Assembly: GCA_030651575.1 (NCBI GenBank)
Contig: JAUSFB010000048.1
Span: 245,882-309,881, forward strand
Source: Phaeospirillum sp.
GTDB taxonomy: Bacteria; Pseudomonadota; Alphaproteobacteria; Rhodospirillales; Magnetospirillaceae
Direction of reading: 5' to 3'
DNA length: 64,000 nt
Made by a program: the position numbers and the translations under genes. This document shows, in pieces, positions 46,070-55,245 of this stretch. The notes beneath the pieces are model-generated. The model searched no databases. It was given only the letters and a program-made list of their open reading frames with translations, and was not told where the DNA came from. How positions within the stretch are numbered: the stretch's first letter is position 1; the number at the start of each line of letters is the position of its first letter.

Positions 46070-46882
46070 TTACGCCTTCAGTTCGCGCTCGCGCTTCAAC
46101 ACTTCGGAGGCCAGATTGATATAGGCCTCGGACCCGCTGCACTTCACATCGTAGAGCAGCACCGGCTTACCGTGGCTGGGAGCCTCCGACACCCGCACAT
46201 TGCGCGGAATCACCGTCTTGTAAACCTTGTCGCCAAAGAAGTCGCGCACATCGGCCGCCACCTGATCCGACAGATTATTGCGCTTGTCAAACATGGTCAG
46301 GACGATGCCCTGCAATTCCAGCCCCGGATTGAAGGCCTGCTTGACCCGCTCGATGGTCTTGACCAGATGGCTGATTCCTTCCAGGGCGAAAAACTCGCAC
46401 TGCAACGGCACCATCACTGAATTGGCCGCCACCAGGGCGTTCAGAGTCAAAAGATTCAGCGAAGGCGGACAGTCGATCAGGACATAGTCATAGGCGGTCA
46501 GCGAGCCGGCCAACGATTCGAGCAAGCGGTGCTCGCGGCGCTCGAAATCCACCAGCTCGATCTCGGCCCCCGACAGGTCGATCCCGGACGGGACCACATG
46601 CAGCCCCGGAATGGCGGTGGCGATCACCGCCTCGCCAAGCGACGCCTCGGCAATCAGCACATGGTAGGAATTGACATCGCGCGAGGCCCGGTCGATGCCA
46701 AGCCCGGTGCTGGCGTTGCCTTGGGGATCGAGATCGATCAGCAACACGCTTTTCTTGGTCGCGGCCATGGCGGTGGCCAGATTGATGGCGGTGGTGGTTT
46801 TGCCCACGCCGCCTTTCTGGTTGGCGACCGCGATGACGCGGGCCGCCTTGGCGGGCGCGTTGGTGACGCTATGCTCGGCCAC
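46070..46882 (-). CDS. parA: Chromosome partitioning ATPase ParA
   Basis: Walker-type ATPase forming the DNA-bound gradient that ParB follows. The 270-aa protein has the deviant Walker A QKGGVGKTTTAINLA near residues 23-37, DLDPQGNASTGLGI, and VLIDCPPSLNLLTLNAL. It overlaps the rsmG stop by 14 bp and lies 5 bp ahead of parB. The order mnmE, mnmG, rsmG, parA, parB is conserved near bacterial origins. Confidence 0.97.
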   Translation of the reverse strand: MAEHSVTNAPAKAARVIAVANQKGGVGKTTTAINLATAMAATKKSVLLIDLDPQGNASTGLGIDRASRDVNSYHVLIAEASLGEAVIATAIPGLHVVPSGIDLSGAEIELVDFERREHRLLESLAGSLTAYDYVLIDCPPSLNLLTLNALVAANSVMVPLQCEFFALEGISHLVKTIERVKQAFNPGLELQGIVLTMFDKRNNLSDQVAADVRDFFGDKVYKTVIPRNVRVSEAPSHGKPVLLYDVKCSGSEAYINLASEVLKRERELKA

Positions 46883-47492
46883 GGGATACCTCTCGAAGCT
46901 GAAGGATAAAACCGGCCGGATCGGTCAGCGACGGACTCCGGTCAACCGCGATATTCCATTCTTTCGCAGTTGCGGTCAATTCGTCATCCGCTCCCCTGCC
47001 CTTCAGAAACAAACATTGTCCCCCCGCCGCCAGATGGGGGCCCGCCCAATCGAGCAGTTTGACCAGCGGCGCCAGGGCGCGCGCCGTCACCACGTCGGCG
47101 GCCAACGGCGGCGCCTGTTCGATCCGCTTGTTGATCACCGTCACCGTCGTGCCGGTGATCCGGGCGGCTTCGCGCAGGAAGGCGCATTTACGGCTGTCGC
47201 TTTCCACCAGATGCATATCTGGCGCCCCCATCACCGCCAGCACCAGACCGGGAAAGCCGGCGCCGCTGCCCAGATCCACCACCCGGCGGGCATGGGGGGG
47301 GATCAGCGCGAACAGCTGGGCCGAGTCGAGAAAGTGACGGGACCACAGATCGGGCAAGGTCTCCGGCCCGATCAGATTGATCCGGGCCTGCCATTTGACC
47401 AGCAGGTCGGCATAGGCGATCAGCCGATCGAGTGTTTCACGTGAAACACCGGATTTAGTCTGGAATTTTTTTGGACCCACAAGCGCCCCCAA
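46869..47492 (-). CDS. rsmG: 16S rRNA (guanine527-N7)-methyltransferase
   Basis: GidB/RsmG methylates G527 of 16S rRNA. SAM-binding signatures RVVDLGSGAGFPGLVLAV and VESDSRKCAFLREA are clear in the 207-aa product. The N-terminus GVSRETLDRL is encoded by a parS site (47433-47448). The start is uncertain: TTG at 47492 is the longest choice; no clear ribosome-binding site is seen. Between it and mnmG lies a second parS. Confidence 0.94.
   Translation of the reverse strand: MGALVGPKKFQTKSGVSRETLDRLIAYADLLVKWQARINLIGPETLPDLWSRHFLDSAQLFALIPPHARRVVDLGSGAGFPGLVLAVMGAPDMHLVESDSRKCAFLREAARITGTTVTVINKRIEQAPPLAADVVTARALAPLVKLLDWAGPHLAAGGQCLFLKGRGADDELTATAKEWNIAVDRSPSLTDPAGFILQLREVSRGRA
47433..47448. promoter_or_regulatory. 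parS: parS site 1 (inside rsmG)
   Basis: A perfect copy of the 16-bp ParB site TGTTTCACGTGAAACA. It lies in the rsmG reading frame and encodes part of GVSRETL. This sequence is known as the ParB nucleation site in most bacteria. Confidence 0.97.
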
Positions 47493-47504
47493 ACGATTGA
47501 AATT

Positions 47505-47520
47505 TGTTTCACGTGAAACA
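47505..47520. promoter_or_regulatory. parS: parS site 2 (rsmG-mnmG gap)
   Basis: A second perfect 16-bp parS palindrome in the 34-bp gap between the mnmG stop (47527) and the rsmG start (47492), 56 bp from site 1. Confidence 0.97.
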
Positions 47521-47526
47521 CCAGAT

Positions 47527-49383
47527 CTAGGTGGTTCGCTTCACATGGCCCAGTAAAGCCGTCACTGCCGCCGGGGTGACGCCGGGAATTCGCGCTGCTG
47601 CCGCCAGGGTCTCCGGCCGCGCCGCCTTCAGCTTCTGGCGCACCTCGGTGGACAGCGAGCCGATGGAGTCGTAATCCAGATCACCCGGAATCGCCATCCC
47701 CTCCTCGCGCCGGTAGGCCCGGATATCGGCATCCTGGCGATCGAGATAACCGGCGTACTTGCCCTCGATCGCCAACTGCTCGGCCACGTCGGGCGCCAGC
47801 TCCGCCAGCTCGGGCCAGACCTGCGCCAACCGCTCCAGATCAAGGGTGGGATAAGCCAGCAGGTCCCAGACCGACCGCACCACCCCATCCTGGTTAACCT
47901 CCAACCCATGCCGGCGCAGTTCGTTGGGCGAGGCCCGCAACCGTCGCGCCGTCGCCCGCGCCGCAATCACCGCCGCATTCTTGCGATCGAACCGCCCGGA
48001 CCGTTCGGATCCGACGCAACCCACCGCCTGGCCTCGCGGCGTCAGGCGCAGATCGGCGTTGTCGGAGCGCAGCGCCAGCCGATATTCGGCCCGCGAGGTG
48101 AACATGCGATAGGGCTCGCTGGTTCCCAGGGAAACCAGATCGTCGATCATCACCCCCATATAGGCGTCGGCCCGATCGAGGATCAGCGGGGCCGAGCCAC
48201 CACAGCGCCGCGCCGCGTTGACCCCCGCCACCAGACCCTGGGCTCCCGCTTCCTCGTAACCGGTGGTGCCGTTGATCTGCCCGGCCAGAAACAGCCCCCC
48301 GACGGCCTTGGTCTCCAACGACCGGTGCAGTGCCCTGGGATCGACGAAATCATATTCGATGGCATAGCCCGGCCGGATCATGACGCAGTGTTCCAGACCG
48401 GGAATGGTGGCGATCATCTCCCGCTGAACCTCCTCGGGCAACGAAGTCGAGATGCCGTTGGGATAGACGGTATGGTCGTCCAGCCCCTCCGGCTCCAGGA
48501 AGATCTGGTGCCGCTCGCGCCCGGCGAACCTCACCACCTTGTCCTCGATACTGGGACAATACCGCGGGCCGGTGCTTTGGATCTGGCCGGAATACATGGG
48601 GGCGCGCGACAGGTTGGCCCGGATGATGGCGTGGGTCGCCGGCGTCGTGGCGGTGATACCGCAGGCCAGCTGCAGTGTGGTGATGCGCTCGGTCAGGAAC
48701 GAGAACGGCACCGGCGGATCATCGCCGGCCTGCATATCAAGCGACGCCCAATCGATGGTGCGTCCATCCAGTCGGGCGGGGGTTCCGGTCTTCAGCCGGC
48801 CCAGCGGCAGCCCCAGCCGATCCAGCGCCAGCGACAAACCGATGGAGGGGGCATCCCCCACCCGCCCCGCCGCCCAGGTCTTTTCCCCCAGGTGAATGAG
48901 ACCACGCAAAAAGGTTCCAGTGGTGATCACCACCGCGCCGCAAGCGATTTTGCTTCCATCGCCCAACACCACTCCGGCGACCCGGCCGCCCTCCACCACC
49001 AGATCCTCCACCGAGGCCTCCCGCAGGGTAAGGCCGGCAGTTTCGTCGAGGATGGCGCGCATGGCGTTGCGATAAAGCTTGCGGTCGGCCTGGGCGCGCG
49101 GACCTTGCACCGCCGGCCCCTTGCTGCGGTTCAAGATGCGGAATTGAATGCCGGCCCGGTCGATCGCCCGGCCCATCACCCCGTCCAGGGCATCGATCTC
49201 GCGCACCAGCTGGCCCTTGGCCAACCCACCGATGGCCGGGTTACAGGACATCTCGCCGATGGTTTCCAGCCGCTGGGTGACCAGTATAGTCCGCGCCCCC
49301 ACCCGCGCGGCGGCGGCAGCGGCCTCGCAACCGGCATGTCCCGCTCCAACCACCACCACATCGCAACAGCTTGTTTGTTTCAC
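47527..49383 (-). CDS. mnmG: tRNA uridine-34 modification protein MnmG (GidA)
   Basis: FAD-binding partner of MnmE in making cmnm5U34 on tRNA. The 618-aa product has the Rossmann motif [20 protein letters not shown], and [22 protein letters not shown] and [17 protein letters not shown] are diagnostic. The start is a GTG at 49383, inside the third parS, giving MKQTSC (GTG AAA CAA). mnmE ends at 49445, so the mnmG promoter or leader would be in the short 61-bp gap that includes parS. Confidence 0.97.
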   Translation of the reverse strand: MKQTSCCDVVVVGAGHAGCEAAAAAARVGARTILVTQRLETIGEMSCNPAIGGLAKGQLVREIDALDGVMGRAIDRAGIQFRILNRSKGPAVQGPRAQADRKLYRNAMRAILDETAGLTLREASVEDLVVEGGRVAGVVLGDGSKIACGAVVITTGTFLRGLIHLGEKTWAAGRVGDAPSIGLSLALDRLGLPLGRLKTGTPARLDGRTIDWASLDMQAGDDPPVPFSFLTERITTLQLACGITATTPATHAIIRANLSRAPMYSGQIQSTGPRYCPSIEDKVVRFAGRERHQIFLEPEGLDDHTVYPNGISTSLPEEVQREMIATIPGLEHCVMIRPGYAIEYDFVDPRALHRSLETKAVGGLFLAGQINGTTGYEEAGAQGLVAGVNAARRCGGSAPLILDRADAYMGVMIDDLVSLGTSEPYRMFTSRAEYRLALRSDNADLRLTPRGQAVGCVGSERSGRFDRKNAAVIAARATARRLRASPNELRRHGLEVNQDGVVRSVWDLLAYPTLDLERLAQVWPELAELAPDVAEQLAIEGKYAGYLDRQDADIRAYRREEGMAIPGDLDYDSIGSLSTEVRQKLKAARPETLAAAARIPGVTPAAVTALLGHVKRTT

Positions 49384-49391
49384 GTGAAACA
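49376..49391. promoter_or_regulatory. parS: parS site 3 (on the mnmG start codon)
   Basis: The third perfect parS palindrome covers the GTG start codon of mnmG (49381-49383). ParB binding here would sit on the mnmG translation start region, about 10 kb from the proposed origin. Confidence 0.97.
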
Positions 49392-49444
49392 GACCCTATC
49401 CATAGAAGCTTTAGGGGCCATGGGCTCTGCCCAAACCCACCGAT

Positions 49445-50764
49445 TCATTTCCCGATGCAAAATTCGTGGAAGATCACGTCCAGCACCTCGTCGACCTCGA
49501 CCCGGCCGCCGATACGGCCCAGGGCGCGGGCCGCCAGCCGCAGATCCTCGGCCGCCAGTTCAATCTCGGCCATCAGATCGCAACGGGCCAACGCCGCAAC
49601 ACACTCCTCGACCGCCCGACGATGGCGCGCCCGGGTCAGCACCGGCGAGCCGCCGACCGCGAACCGGGTGGACACCGCCAAAGCCAGGGCCGCGACCAGT
49701 TCGTCCATCCCCTCGCCGCTGCGGGCCGAAACCGGCAGAACCGGCCGGCCGGCGATCAGGACGGGTAGCGGAGCGGTGACAAGGTCGATCTTGTTGACGA
49801 CCACCAAGGTGGCGTCGTCTATCATCTCCAGGGTCGCCGCGTCCACCGTCGCGCCGTCAAACACCGCCAGTTTCAGGTCGGCGGCTTCGGCGCGGGCCAG
49901 GGCGCGGCGCACCCCTTCGGCCTCGATCGCGCAGGCGGCGTCGCGCAGGCCGGCGGTATCGGCCACCACCACCGGCCAGCCATCCAGGTCAAGGTGAACC
50001 TCGATGACGTCGCGGGTGGTGCCGGCCTGAGCCGAGACGATGGCGGCGTCCCGACCGGCCAGCCGGTTGAGCAGACTGGACTTGCCGGCATTGGGAGCGC
50101 CGATGATGGCGATATGGATGCCGTCGCGCAGGCGCTCGCCGCGATGACCGTCGGCTAGGTGGGCGTTCAACAGCGCCGCCAGGGCCGCGACCTCGCCCCC
50201 GACCCGCTCCAGCAGACCGTCGGGAATGCCGTCCTCGGCGAAGTCGATCACCGCTTCCAGATGGGCCAGGGCAAAGACCAGCCGTGACCGCCAGTCCTCC
50301 ACCAGCCGGGACAGACCACCATCCATCTGGCGCAGGGCCTGACGCCGCTGGGCCGCCGTCTCGGCCTCCACCAGATCGGCGATGGCCTCGGCCTGGGTCA
50401 GGTCCATCTTGCCGTTGAAGAAGGCGCGGCGGCTGAACTCGCCGGGCTCGGCCGGCCGCAGGCCCAATCGTCCCAGCGCCTCGGCCAGGGCCTGGGCCAC
50501 CGCCCGGCCGCCGTGCAGGTGCAGCTCGACCACGTCCTCGCCGGTAAAGCTGGCCGGAGCCGGAAACCACAGCGCCAGACCATCATCGATCGGATCATCG
50601 GAAAGATCGGACAGGCGGGCACGCACCGCCTTGCGGGCCTCCGGCAATGGCCGGCGGGTCAACCGGATCAACGCCGCCCCGGCCCCTTCCCCCGACAGGC
50701 GATAGATCGCCACTCCCCCCCGGCCGGACCCGCTGGCAAGGGCGTAGATGGTCTCGGAAGACAT
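49445..50764 (-). CDS. mnmE: tRNA modification GTPase MnmE
   Basis: GTPase working with MnmG on tRNA wobble uridines. The 439-aa protein begins IYALASGSGRGGVAIYRLSG, has a folate-binding N-domain, and a Ras-like G domain (G1 GAPNAGKSSLLNRL near residue 222, G3 DTAGLRD, G4 NKID) and ends with the prenylation-like CIGK (FHEFCIGK) carrying the catalytic Cys. The frame runs upstream to 51031 in the ferredoxin-like gene's shadow; ATG 50764 is chosen, overlapping that gene's stop by 1 bp (TGATG). Confidence 0.97.
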   Translation of the reverse strand: MSSETIYALASGSGRGGVAIYRLSGEGAGAALIRLTRRPLPEARKAVRARLSDLSDDPIDDGLALWFPAPASFTGEDVVELHLHGGRAVAQALAEALGRLGLRPAEPGEFSRRAFFNGKMDLTQAEAIADLVEAETAAQRRQALRQMDGGLSRLVEDWRSRLVFALAHLEAVIDFAEDGIPDGLLERVGGEVAALAALLNAHLADGHRGERLRDGIHIAIIGAPNAGKSSLLNRLAGRDAAIVSAQAGTTRDVIEVHLDLDGWPVVVADTAGLRDAACAIEAEGVRRALARAEAADLKLAVFDGATVDAATLEMIDDATLVVVNKIDLVTAPLPVLIAGRPVLPVSARSGEGMDELVAALALAVSTRFAVGGSPVLTRARHRRAVEECVAALARCDLMAEIELAAEDLRLAARALGRIGGRVEVDEVLDVIFHEFCIGK

Positions 50765-51120
50765 CAAACCGCCACGATGGGCTGATCGCTCGGGTCCAGC
50801 ATCAGACGGGACACCCGGCCGCCCTCGACGATATGGGTCTGAAGGATTTCGTCGATATCGTCCTTGGTGTGAAAGCCGTACCACACGCCCTCGGGATAGA
50901 TCACCATCACCGGCCCCAGGCCGCACCGGTCCAGGCACCCGGCCGAATTGATGCGAATATCCTTCAACCCCATCGCCTTGGTGACGTCCTTGAGATACTC
51001 GCGCAGCGGCTCCGACCCCCGGCCGGCGCACGAACCGCGCCGATTGTCGTCGGGCCGGCGATTGGTGCAGATAAAGACGTGCAGGCGGAAATAGGCGGGC
51101 GGATCGGAAACGGGGCTCAA
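50764..51120 (-). CDS. Thioredoxin-like [2Fe-2S] ferredoxin domain protein
   Basis: 118-aa member of the thioredoxin-like [2Fe-2S] ferredoxin family. Cluster cysteines lie in LHVFICTNRRPDDNRRGSC and SAGCLDRCGLGPVMVIYP, the canonical pattern. The start is a TTG at 51120 with GGAG 8 nt upstream; the longer frame to 51462 is not supported. It overlaps mnmE by 1 bp and follows the DUF6489-like gene by 2 bp. Electron donor/acceptor unknown. Confidence 0.85.
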   Translation of the reverse strand: MSPVSDPPAYFRLHVFICTNRRPDDNRRGSCAGRGSEPLREYLKDVTKAMGLKDIRINSAGCLDRCGLGPVMVIYPEGVWYGFHTKDDIDEILQTHIVEGGRVSRLMLDPSDQPIVAV

Positions 51121-51122
51121 GG

Positions 51123-51374
51123 TTATTTCTCCTTGGGACGGGCGCCGGCGGTGGTGAACTGGGACCACAGCATTTTTTGCATCTGTTCCATTCCCTGGAT
51201 TCCGGCAGGCATCCAGACCTTGAACATGGCCTCTGGCTCCATGGCGTGCAAGTTGGCCGCCATCTGATCTTGAACCTGTTTCATCAGAGCCTCCTGCATG
51301 GGCTTGACATCGGGCAGGCCGAAGAAGGTCCGCAATTCGTCCGGCGTACAATCCACATCCACGGTAATCTTCAT
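51123..51374 (-). CDS. DUF6489-like small protein
   Basis: 83-aa protein, likely of the DUF6489 family known from Rhodospirillales and relatives; this family recognition is from memory. It opens MKITVDVDCTPDELRTFFGLPDVKPMQEALM and is helical after that, with several Met and Gln. ATG 51374 is preceded by GAGGTC as ribosome-binding site; an upstream start at 51434 is less likely. It is the first gene in a tight run with the [2Fe-2S] protein and mnmE. Function unknown. Confidence 0.75.
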   Translation of the reverse strand: MKITVDVDCTPDELRTFFGLPDVKPMQEALMKQVQDQMAANLHAMEPEAMFKVWMPAGIQGMEQMQKMLWSQFTTAGARPKEK

Positions 51375-51460
51375 GATGACCTCGCCTTGCGCTCTTAGGG
51401 TCCGCACCCAAACTAAGCCTAGAGACCAAACCACGCAACGCCCCTCGGGAGCCTCCCCCC

Positions 51461-53431
51461 ATGTCCCATAACCGACTGGCCGACGAGACCAGCCCCTATC
51501 TGCTCCAGCATGCGGAAAATCCGGTGCACTGGTGGGCCTGGGGACCGGCCGCCCTGGCCGAGGCCAAGGCCTCCGGCAAGCCGATCTTGCTGTCGGTCGG
51601 CTATTCCGCCTGCCACTGGTGCCATGTCATGGCCCATGAAAGCTTCGAGGATGCCGGCATCGCCGGGGTGATGAACAAGCTGTTCGTCAACATCAAGGTC
51701 GATCGCGAGGAGCGCCCCGACCTGGACAGCCTGTATCAGCAAGCCCTGGCCATGATGGGGCAACCGGGCGGCTGGCCTCTGACCATGTTCCTGACCCCCG
51801 AGGCCGAACCGTTCTGGGGCGGCACCTATTTCCCCGCCGAGGCCCGCTATGGCCGCGCCGCCTTCCCCGATGTGTTGGAGGGCATCAGCCACACCTTCCA
51901 TCGCGATCCCGACAAGATCCGCCACAATGTCGGCCAGATGCGCCGCGCCCTGGAGCAGTTGGCGCGCTCGCCCGGCGGCATGGGCCTCGACCTCGATATT
52001 CTGGACAAGGGAGCCGCCGACATCCTGCGGATGATCGATTTCAACAATGGCGGCACCACCGGAGCGCCGAAATTCCCCCAGCCCGGCCTGTTCCGCTTCC
52101 TGTGGCGGGCCTTCCTGCGTACCGGCGACGCCAGGATGCGCGATGCGGTGACGGTGACCCTGGACCATATCTGCCAGGGCGGCATCTATGATCATCTCGG
52201 CGGCGGCTTCATGCGCTACTCCACCGACGAGGAATGGCTGGCGCCCCATTTCGAGAAGATGCTTTACGACAACGCCCAGCTGATTTCGCTGTTGTGCCAG
52301 GTCTGGCGGGTCACCGGATCGACGCTCTATCGGACCCGTGTGTTTGAAACCATCGGCTGGCTGCTGCGTGATATGACCGCCGAAGACGGGGCCTTTGCCG
52401 CCGCGCTGGACGCCGATAGCGAGGGCGAGGAAGGTTTGTTCTACACCTGGACCGAGGAGGAAATCGAACATCTGCTCGGCCGCGATCAGGCCGGGCGTTT
52501 CGACCGCCTCTATGATGTCGGCCCCGGCGGCAATTGGGAGGGCCGCGCCATCCTTCACCGCAACCACGCCCAGGCCCAGGGCCACGGTGATGATGCCGAA
52601 CTGGCCGAGGCCAAGGCGGCACTGCTGGCCCATCGCGACCGGCGGGTCTGGCCCGGCCGCGATCACAAGGTGCTGGCCGATTGGAACGGTATGGTCATCG
52701 CCGCCCTGGCCGAGGCCGCCTTCACCTTCGACCGGCCCGATTGGCTGGCGGCGGCGCAAGACGCCTTCGCCGTGATCGGCAGCCGGATGAACCGACCCGG
52801 CGGTCGCCTCGCCCATGCCCTTTGTCAGGGCAAGGCTGCCCATACCGGAGTGCTCGACGATTACGCCCATATGGCCCGCGCCGCCCTGGCCCTGTTCAAC
52901 GCCACCGGCGACCGCGACATGCTGGCTCATGCCGGCCAGTGGCTGGACAGCGCCCATGCCCATCACTGGGATGACGAGGCCGGCGGTTATTTCCTGTCAT
53001 CCGACGACACCACCGACATCATCACCCGCACCAAGCCGTGCTTCGATTCGGCGGTTCCCTCGGGCAATGGGGTCATGGCTGAGGCCCTGGCGCTGATGGC
53101 GTTGGCCTCCGGCGAGACCAGGTGGCGTGATCGCGCCGATGCGGTGCTGGCGGCTTTTTCCGCCGCCATCCCCGAGCAATTGCCCAATATGACGGCGCTG
53201 CTCGACGCCTTCGAGATCCTGACAAGCCCGCTGGAAATCACGGTGAGCGGAGCCACGAGCGATCCGGCGACCCAAGCCCTGTTGCGGACCGTAGCGATGG
53301 GACATCGGCAAATCCACACCCTGCGACGGGTCCATGACGGCTCACCCGATGTCGTCATCTGCCGAAATTCGGTCTGTTCGACCCCCTTCACCGATCCCGA
53401 CCGGTTGCGCCAAGCCCTGGCGTCAGAGTAG
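51461..53431 (+). CDS. YyaL/SSP411-type thioredoxin-domain protein
   Basis: 656-aa protein of the YyaL/DUF255 family: a thioredoxin-like N-terminal domain with [16 protein letters not shown] (residues 43-58), then an (alpha/alpha)6-barrel glycosidase-like C-terminal region ([17 protein letters not shown] and similar repeats). The human relative is spermatogenesis-associated protein 20. Catalytic activity is unproven in the family. It is divergent from the DUF6489-mnmE operon and leads a rightward run with ogt. Confidence 0.92.
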   Translation: MSHNRLADETSPYLLQHAENPVHWWAWGPAALAEAKASGKPILLSVGYSACHWCHVMAHESFEDAGIAGVMNKLFVNIKVDREERPDLDSLYQQALAMMGQPGGWPLTMFLTPEAEPFWGGTYFPAEARYGRAAFPDVLEGISHTFHRDPDKIRHNVGQMRRALEQLARSPGGMGLDLDILDKGAADILRMIDFNNGGTTGAPKFPQPGLFRFLWRAFLRTGDARMRDAVTVTLDHICQGGIYDHLGGGFMRYSTDEEWLAPHFEKMLYDNAQLISLLCQVWRVTGSTLYRTRVFETIGWLLRDMTAEDGAFAAALDADSEGEEGLFYTWTEEEIEHLLGRDQAGRFDRLYDVGPGGNWEGRAILHRNHAQAQGHGDDAELAEAKAALLAHRDRRVWPGRDHKVLADWNGMVIAALAEAAFTFDRPDWLAAAQDAFAVIGSRMNRPGGRLAHALCQGKAAHTGVLDDYAHMARAALALFNATGDRDMLAHAGQWLDSAHAHHWDDEAGGYFLSSDDTTDIITRTKPCFDSAVPSGNGVMAEALALMALASGETRWRDRADAVLAAFSAAIPEQLPNMTALLDAFEILTSPLEITVSGATSDPATQALLRTVAMGHRQIHTLRRVHDGSPDVVICRNSVCSTPFTDPDRLRQALASE

Positions 53432-53440
53432 GGTTCGACC

Positions 53441-53929
53441 ATGCCTCATTTTTCATTCAATACTCCCATCGGCCCCCTGGCCCTGTTCGAAGCAGACGAC
53501 GCCATCGTCGCGGTGGACTGGGGCTGGTTGCCCGATAACGAAGAGTCGCCCCTGCTGCTGCGCGCCCGCGACCAGCTGGAGGAATATTTCGAGGGCAAGC
53601 GCCAAATCTTCGACCTACCCCTGGCCCCCCATGGCACCGCCTTTCAGCGCAAGGTCTGGGCCGAGCTGGAAAAAATCCCGTTCGGCGCGACCCTGACCTA
53701 TGGCCAATTGGCCGAGCGGCTGGGCACCGCGCCGCGCGCCTTGGGCGGCGCCTGCGGCCGCAACCCGATTCCGGTGATCATTCCCTGTCACCGGGTCCTG
53801 GCCGCCAATGGCGGTCTGGGCGGCTATTCCGGCATCGACGGCATCGAAACCAAGGAAATCCTGCTGCGCCTGGAGGGCCTCGAAATCACGAATTCAAGGG
53901 TGCTGTCGCCCGCAGGAAAAAAGTATTAA
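53441..53929 (+). CDS. ogt: Methylated-DNA-protein cysteine methyltransferase
   Basis: Suicide repair enzyme removing O6-methylguanine. The 162-aa protein has the helix-turn-helix-linked core and the acceptor motif VIIPCHRVLAANGGLGGYSG with the active Cys near residue 114. It has no AraC/Ada domain, so it is the constitutive Ogt type. It lies 9 bp after the YyaL-like gene. Confidence 0.95.
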   Translation: MPHFSFNTPIGPLALFEADDAIVAVDWGWLPDNEESPLLLRARDQLEEYFEGKRQIFDLPLAPHGTAFQRKVWAELEKIPFGATLTYGQLAERLGTAPRALGGACGRNPIPVIIPCHRVLAANGGLGGYSGIDGIETKEILLRLEGLEITNSRVLSPAGKKY

Positions 53930-53973
53930 ACTACGGGGAGCATTAGGGGAGACATCCCGCAAGGAGGCTTAAG

Positions 53974-54360
53974 GTGCGTGGGTCCAAATTAGGCAAATGG
54001 GTCGTGACGGTAATCAGCCTGATCTGGATGAGCTGGGCCGGGTGGGATCAGTTCGGCAATCTGTCCGAGGCCGATATTGAAAACCACTCCTCCACCGCCG
54101 TGCAGGAACGCATGCGCGATTGCTCCGGCACCTTCAAGCAACGCTACGAGTGCAAGGAAAACGTCGTCATTCAAAGCGGCCGCAGCACCTTCAACGCCCT
54201 GCTGGGGCGATTGTCCATCGTGGTGGTGCCGCCCATCCTGCTGGCCGCCGGCCTGCACATGATGAACCGTCGCCGCTCCGATGACGACGGGTCCAGCGAC
54301 GAGCTTTTGCAAGAGCATCACCGCCGCCATCATCGGCGCCGCAGCTCCGGCCATTCCTGA
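53974..54360 (+). CDS. Hypothetical membrane protein, 128 aa
   Basis: Not recognised. GTG 53974 is preceded by AGGAGG at a 6-nt spacing, so translation is likely. An N-terminal helix (about 8-24, KWVVTVISLIWMSWAGW) and a second one (about 78-95, SIVVVPPILLAAGLHMM) make it a membrane protein. Between them is a loop with two cysteines (DCSGTFKQRYECKE) that probably faces the periplasm, and the C-terminal tail is Arg/His/Ser-rich (RRHHRRRSSGHS). It lies 22 bp before scpB. Confidence 0.7.
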   Translation: MRGSKLGKWVVTVISLIWMSWAGWDQFGNLSEADIENHSSTAVQERMRDCSGTFKQRYECKENVVIQSGRSTFNALLGRLSIVVVPPILLAAGLHMMNRRRSDDDGSSDELLQEHHRRHHRRRSSGHS

Positions 54361-54382
54361 CACCTCGAAAAGAGCAGTCCCC

Positions 54383-55162
54383 ATGTCCCTGATCCGCGTC
54401 GAGATCGACGGCCGGCTGGCCATCCTCACCATGACCAATCAGCCGAAGCGCAATGCACTGTCCGAGGCGATGATCGAAGGCGTCCTGGCCGGTCTGGAGC
54501 AGGCCCAGACCGCCAAGGTCCGGTGCATCATCTTACGAGCGGAGCCGGGAGCCAAAATCTGGTCGGCCGGCCACGATATTTCAGAATTGCCGCAATCCCA
54601 TCGTGACCCGCTGGGTTGGAGCGACCCGCTGCGGGTGGTGATCCGCGCCATCGAGGAATTCCCCGCTCCCATCATCGCCCTGATCGAAGGCGGGGTTTGG
54701 GGCGGCGCCTGCGAAATGGCCTTGGCCTGCGACATCATCGTGGCCACGCCGGATTCAACCTTCGCCATCACCCCGGCCAAGCTGGGCATTCCCTACAATG
54801 TCACCGGCCTGCTGACCTTCATGAATGCCGCCAACCTGCATACGGTGAAGGAAATGGCCTTCACCGCCCGGCCGCTGAATGCCGAACGCGCCCTGCTGGT
54901 TGGTCTGATCAACCATCTGCAACAGCCGGACGACATCACCGCCTTTTGCGTCGCGATGGCTCGCGGCATCGAACAGCTGGCCCCGCTGGCTATCGCGGTG
55001 ATGAAGGAAGAACTGCGGGTGCTGGCCTCGGCCCATTCCATCACGCCCCGCATGTTCGAACGGGTCCAAGGCATGCGGCGCAAGGTCTATGACAGCACCG
55101 ATTACGAAGAAGGCGTCAACGCCTTCAAGGAAAAACGGCCACCGGTGTTTCTGGGGGAATAG
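54383..55162 (+). CDS. scpB: Methylmalonyl-CoA decarboxylase (ScpB-like, crotonase fold)
   Basis: 259-aa crotonase-fold protein that strongly resembles E. coli ScpB/YgfG, which decarboxylates methylmalonyl-CoA to propionyl-CoA. The aligned stretch WSAGHDISELPQSHRDPLGW matches, as do GVWGGACEMA, KLGIPYNVTGL and the C-terminal FERVQGMRRKVYDSTDYEEG. The His of AGHDI and Tyr of PYN are the residues implicated in that enzyme. I chose ATG 54383; the frame extends upstream into another gene. No methylmalonyl-CoA mutase gene is next to it. Confidence 0.9.
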   Translation: MSLIRVEIDGRLAILTMTNQPKRNALSEAMIEGVLAGLEQAQTAKVRCIILRAEPGAKIWSAGHDISELPQSHRDPLGWSDPLRVVIRAIEEFPAPIIALIEGGVWGGACEMALACDIIVATPDSTFAITPAKLGIPYNVTGLLTFMNAANLHTVKEMAFTARPLNAERALLVGLINHLQQPDDITAFCVAMARGIEQLAPLAIAVMKEELRVLASAHSITPRMFERVQGMRRKVYDSTDYEEGVNAFKEKRPPVFLGE

Positions 55163-55172
55163 GGCCGACAAC

Positions 55173-55236
55173 GTTCATAACCGACCTATCCAGGGCTCTC
55201 ACCCCGGATAGGTTCGGGCTATCGCCCGATATGAAC
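55173..55236. terminator. Nested hairpin structure between scpB and rho
   Basis: In the 83-bp convergent gap, an outer stem GTTCAT (55173-55178) / ATGAAC (55231-55236) encloses two hairpins: ACCTATCC (55184-55191) / GGATAGGT (55206-55213) and CGGGC (55215-55219) / GCCCG (55224-55228). It could fold as a three-way junction. No long T-run is present. Termination on both strands is a plausible role. Confidence 0.55.
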
Positions 55237-55245
55237 CCATGAACC

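Noticed and set aside
47908..49779. 623-aa plus-strand ORF opposite mnmG
   Set aside because: It is the antisense shadow of a clear, conserved mnmG; its translation is Pro/Arg/Gly-rich with no domain.
51419..52966. 515-aa minus-strand ORF opposite the yyaL-like gene
   Set aside because: High-GC antisense frame without family motifs, fully overlapped by the recognised gene.
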